Part shown: piece after piece, positions 61,176 through 64,000 of the stretch
How the letters are laid out: every line of letters starts with the position of its first letter
Position numbering within the stretch: the first letter of the stretch is position 1
Assembly: GCF_965215815.1 (NCBI RefSeq)
Contig: NZ_CBDCEO010000013.1
Location: forward strand, 1,302,001 to 1,366,000
Direction of reading: 5' to 3'
Length of the DNA: 64,000 nt
Source: Poriferisodalis sp965215815
GTDB lineage: Bacteria > Actinomycetota > Acidimicrobiia > Acidimicrobiales > Poriferisodalaceae
Made by a program: the position numbers and the translations under genes
The notes under the pieces: generated by a model
Told to the model about the DNA's origin: nothing
Database searches by the model: none
Seen by the model: the letters and a program-made list of their open reading frames with translations, nothing else

Positions 61176-61687
61176 AGATGGCGACGGCGAGAATCGGGGG
61201 CCGCCATCTGCGCATCGTGGACTGGCACTGGCCCGATCCGCTCGACACGACCTACGCGGCAAGACCTCCGGGACGCAGATGGAACCCGCCCGGGCTGCGA
61301 TGCCTGTATCTCAGCGCAGACATCGAAACAGCCCGAGCGAACGCGATGGCACGTTTCGCCGGCCGTCCGGTCAGCATCGACGAAATAGACCCCGCAAGCG
61401 CTCCCCATCTCGTAGAAGTCGAGATCCCCGCAGGCATCGCCGCCGATGCGTTCACCCAAACAGGACTGGCATCGCTCGGGCTGCCAGCCAGCTACCCGCA
61501 CCAAGCCGACGGGACCGTTGTGCCCCACAGCACATGCCAGCCGATAGGCCAGGCCGCCTATCAAGCGGGGCTCAACGGAGTCGATTGCCGCTCAGCGGTC
61601 GCGAACGGCCGACGCGAGCTCGCATGGTTCTCCGACACAGGCACCGCCCGGGTCGTCTCCCGAGAACCGCAGCCCCAATGGTGGTAG
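61172..61687 (+). CDS. RES-domain toxin
   Basis: 171 residues. RES-family segments: RPPGRRWNPPGLRCLYLSAD (conserved Arg), SADIETARAN (Glu) and GVDCRSAVANGRRELAWFSD (Ser region). RES toxins degrade NAD+. Coupled to the upstream HTH gene by ATGA. All three family-name residues appear present, so activity is plausible. Confidence 0.8.
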   Translation: MKMATARIGGRHLRIVDWHWPDPLDTTYAARPPGRRWNPPGLRCLYLSADIETARANAMARFAGRPVSIDEIDPASAPHLVEVEIPAGIAADAFTQTGLASLGLPASYPHQADGTVVPHSTCQPIGQAAYQAGLNGVDCRSAVANGRRELAWFSDTGTARVVSREPQPQWW

Positions 61688-61783
61688 GCACACAATAGGT
61701 CCGCGACCCAAACCGTCGAACAGCCCGCCCCGACGGACACGGAGTGACCTCCGAGGAACTGCGCGAACGAATCGCCACGCTCC

Positions 61784-62065
61784 GTGGCGACCGGTGACGA
61801 CGCGGCCGGCTGGCTCTGGCTCGATCTCGACGAGCCGCTGGACAGGCGGGCGGCAGCCAGAGGCCCAGACGAGGTCATCGCTGCACACGAAGCGCTCCTG
61901 CGAATCTCAGACGCGCCGCTCGATGCCCGCCCCCGAACCAGACTGTCGGGAGGCGTATCGCCGCTGCTGCGATATGTCGACGACGGCGACCTGCGCGTCG
62001 TGTTCCTGGTCACGCACCCCATCGTCGCCGACGGTCTGAGGCTCATCGCCCTCATGGCGCGCTAG
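61784..62065 (+). CDS. Hypothetical protein, possibly frameshifted
   Basis: 93 codons from GTG 61784: WLWLDLDEPLDRRAAARGPD, VIAAHEALLRISDAPLDARP, LRVVFLVTHPIVADGLRLIA. A GTG-started frame at 61744 (TSEELRERIATLRGDR) stops within this gene, and joining the two would give a better N-terminus, suggesting a small frameshift. Unrecognised family. Confidence 0.4.
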   Translation: MATGDDAAGWLWLDLDEPLDRRAAARGPDEVIAAHEALLRISDAPLDARPRTRLSGGVSPLLRYVDDGDLRVVFLVTHPIVADGLRLIALMAR

Positions 62066-62109
62066 GACCCTCCGCGGACACTCCGGCCGGCCTGTTTCTC
62101 GCAGCCGGC

Positions 62110-62202
62110 AACGCGAAGAGCCCCGGGACCGAAGTCCCGGGGCTCCTCTCAGCCTTGGCTGTGCCGGCTAGGCGGGCAGGCCGCCAGCCGGATCAGTCAC
62201 GG
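62110..62202 (-). terminator. Conserved 3' module copy 7 (UUCG loop version)
   Basis: Stem GAGCCCCGGGAC / GTCCCGGGGCTC closed by TTCG on the minus strand. Stem bases changed relative to other copies are matched by complementary changes. The tail block is diverged but keeps GGCGGGCAGGCCGCCAGCCG. Confidence 0.88.
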
Positions 62203-64000
62203 CTACTGAACAGAGGTGCTCACCACGATCCGCGTCTGCGAATCGTCGTTGAGCAGTTCGTTGTCAGTCGAAACCTGGTCTGAGGCTTCGCCGATTTTCG
62301 GATCCGCAGCGTTGTCGTTGATGAAGACCAAGACCCACGCGTCGTCGTCGAACCTGACGCTGACGGTCTTGTCCCGGCTGTTGACCCTGACATCGATGTC
62401 CAGATCATTGTCGGCGTCCCAAGTGCTCGCCTTGTCGAACACGAACGACCAGTCATTGCCAGCAGCGCCAGCAGCAGCACCGTCCGCGTTCGCCGTGATC
62501 CACACCTGGGAATCGGCGGCGATGATTGCGGTTTCGCCGTCGCCGCCTGCGACGGCGTCGGGGATCCGCAGCGCCATGTGGCTCTGGACGCGGCCCACGC
62601 CCACGGTGTACTTGGGCTGGCTCATGCGCACCGAAGTCACCTTGGCATCGGTCGGCGGCAGGATCGCTGCCTGTGTGACAGACCGGTTGCGGTTCCCGAA
62701 GCCGTCCTCGAACACAGCGTTCTTGACCGTGATCCGGTCACGACGCTCCAAGGTCATCTGCACGCCGTCTTCGTCCACGCCGAGCATCACCCGGTAGGCA
62801 CGAACTCGGTGAAGAGGATGAGGATTAATCCGGAAGATCCGCTTGATATCGGCAATGGCGGCGTTGCCATCGCCATCTGCATCGGTCAGTTCCTCGATGC
62901 TGGAGGGAAGGATCTCGTTGTCGCCTGCGGCAGAGAACACGATGTCGTTGATCGCTGCCTTGTTGTCGGCGTCGTTGTGGATGAGATCCCTCACGCGGTC
63001 TTCGTCCCGTGTGTTGTCCAAGTCCTTGGGCCGCCAGTCGTCGAACGACACGATGAAGCCGGGCTGGCCGACGAGCGCGAGAATGTTGACGTTCGGGTTG
63101 GTCGTGTCCGGCGGTGTCGTGGGCACGGTCACCGACGCGGGCACCACGTCGCGTTCGTCATCGTTGTCGCCGAGCTTGATGCTCGAATCGGTGATCGAGA
63201 CCGTGTCGCCCTCTTTCAGCGGAGCATCGTCCAACAGCGTCACCTGGATGATGTCCAGGCTGCACTGATTGCCGCCACCGGTGTGGTGCTGGATCGGCAT
63301 CCGAGTCGGCGCGTCGTAGCCGTCGACGTCCGCGCCGAGCGCGCCCAGCCGGGCCGGCGCGCCGTTCACTTCGAGGATGTCGCGGATCTTGGTCTCGACA
63401 TCCTTGGTCGCGATGTCGTCGCTGAAGTGCAGCCAGAACGTCCTGCCCGGATCCGCGGTAGTGATTGCCGGGCTTGCAGCCGCGCGTTCTACGACTGTGC
63501 CCCGCTTGTCGGTGGCCGACAGCGGCCAGTCCGGGTCTTCTGGGCTGCCGCTGATCTTGACGGTGAGCTGATCCTCCGACACGGCCGCAGCGGTCGCGGC
63601 CTCCATGACGCTGTCGCTGATGACAGCGGTGCCGCCGATGGCGACGATGCTCAGGTTGATCTTGTCGCCGTTGGCGTACTCGGCGTCGGTTGCGGCGAGA
63701 TAGTCGCGCACCGACGCGGGCAGCGTGTCGCCCACGATCAGCATCGGGACCAAGTCTCCGCTGTTGGCGTATGTGCTGGCCAGCACCGGCGCCGCGGTGA
63801 CGCCGTCGGGCAGCGCGTCACGGTGTACAAGCGCCACGGTCTCGACCGACACAGGAGCCAGATCTGCCGCGCAGTCGCCGGTCATCAGCTCCGCGATAGC
63901 GACCGAGGTCGCCGCGGGCGTGTCGCCCGCGATGCGTTCGATGTTGTCCACGCCGGCGTCTGTCAGCGCGCTCTCGACATCATCGGACACACTGTCGGTG
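62203..64000 (-). CDS. Large CWB2 surface protein (partial, 5' end beyond window)
   Basis: 599 codons, open at base 64000. The N-terminal part seen is the end of the CWB2 region (RIAGDTPAATSVAIAELM, VETVALVHRDALPDGV), then modules parallel to the 57054 protein (TFWLHFSDDIATKDVETKIR, LDIIQVTLLDDAPLKEGD, ERRDRITVKNAVFED, GNDWSFVFDKASTWDADND). The C-terminus ends ELLNDDSQTRIVVSTSVQ. It lacks the VDVATGF block of the paralogue, so the C-terminal region differs by a large deletion. Confidence 0.85.
   Translation of the reverse strand, partial: TDSVSDDVESALTDAGVDNIERIAGDTPAATSVAIAELMTGDCAADLAPVSVETVALVHRDALPDGVTAAPVLASTYANSGDLVPMLIVGDTLPASVRDYLAATDAEYANGDKINLSIVAIGGTAVISDSVMEAATAAAVSEDQLTVKISGSPEDPDWPLSATDKRGTVVERAAASPAITTADPGRTFWLHFSDDIATKDVETKIRDILEVNGAPARLGALGADVDGYDAPTRMPIQHHTGGGNQCSLDIIQVTLLDDAPLKEGDTVSITDSSIKLGDNDDERDVVPASVTVPTTPPDTTNPNVNILALVGQPGFIVSFDDWRPKDLDNTRDEDRVRDLIHNDADNKAAINDIVFSAAGDNEILPSSIEELTDADGDGNAAIADIKRIFRINPHPLHRVRAYRVMLGVDEDGVQMTLERRDRITVKNAVFEDGFGNRNRSVTQAAILPPTDAKVTSVRMSQPKYTVGVGRVQSHMALRIPDAVAGGDGETAIIAADSQVWITANADGAAAGAAGNDWSFVFDKASTWDADNDLDIDVRVNSRDKTVSVRFDDDAWVLVFINDNAADPKIGEASDQVSTDNELLNDDSQTRIVVSTSVQ

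Noticed and set aside
44320..62202. Integron attC sites
   Set aside because: The repeated modules have one perfect hairpin rather than attC core and inner sites, no integrase gene is present, and remnants show recombination with surface-gene ends; a terminator family with homologous exchange fits better.

Overview
High-GC actinobacterial chromosome segment. The gene content (GlnR-type regulator, two glutamine synthetase types, WhiB proteins, SenX3/RegX3-type Pho system, Tad pili, DUF4244-type pilin, many CWB2 cell-wall-binding proteins, a RES toxin) suggests an uncultured member of the class Acidimicrobiia. That placement is inferred from gene content only.

Region 1 (1-8.7 kb), housekeeping: a GlnR-like regulator and GlnA2-type glutamine synthetase diverge from a type II glutamine synthetase. 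The NAD synthetase gene is split by an expanded tandem repeat. A degraded transposase-like remnant, a VapBC pair with a clear operator, a group 2 sigma factor, a metallophosphoesterase, a 24-residue membrane peptide and a selenocysteine tRNA follow.

Region 2 (8.8-13.9 kb): a compact Tad pilus operon (tadZABC, pilin, tadE), then whiB2-like, tatA and a second whiB gene. Region 3 (13.9-21.4 kb): a complete phosphate unit, pstSCAB-phoU-phoR-phoB, with 11-bp-spaced PHO boxes upstream. pstC is preceded by a chain of overlapping five-codon micro-ORFs made from a 14-bp tandem repeat.

Region 4 (21.4-32.3 kb): MFS protein, DUF2342 zincin-like protein, SDR/epimerase, MoaE, a repeat-rich membrane protein, MreB (apparent CTG start), a lipoprotein, a HEAT-repeat protein and a YlbL-type PDZ-Lon protease. 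Many of these genes contain in-frame minisatellites.

Region 5 (32.3-64 kb), a plastic surface-protein and accessory island: CWB2 proteins fused to M6-like protease, RCC1 or zincin domains; two large CWB2 surface proteins; several promoterless C-terminal pieces of such proteins; coiled-coil membrane proteins in two paralogous families; an HNH/DUF222 nuclease; three AlkB-like copies (one intact); three broken copies of an RGWW-motif protein (one beside an ImmA/IrrE-like gene); an AAA ATPase-TOPRIM pair resembling phage defence; HipBA; and an HTH-RES toxin-antitoxin pair. Seven copies (plus two partial) of one 3' module with a near-perfect terminator hairpin lie in the same orientation behind different genes. 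Together with the C-terminal fragments they look like a recombination-driven, possibly silent-cassette, surface variation locus.
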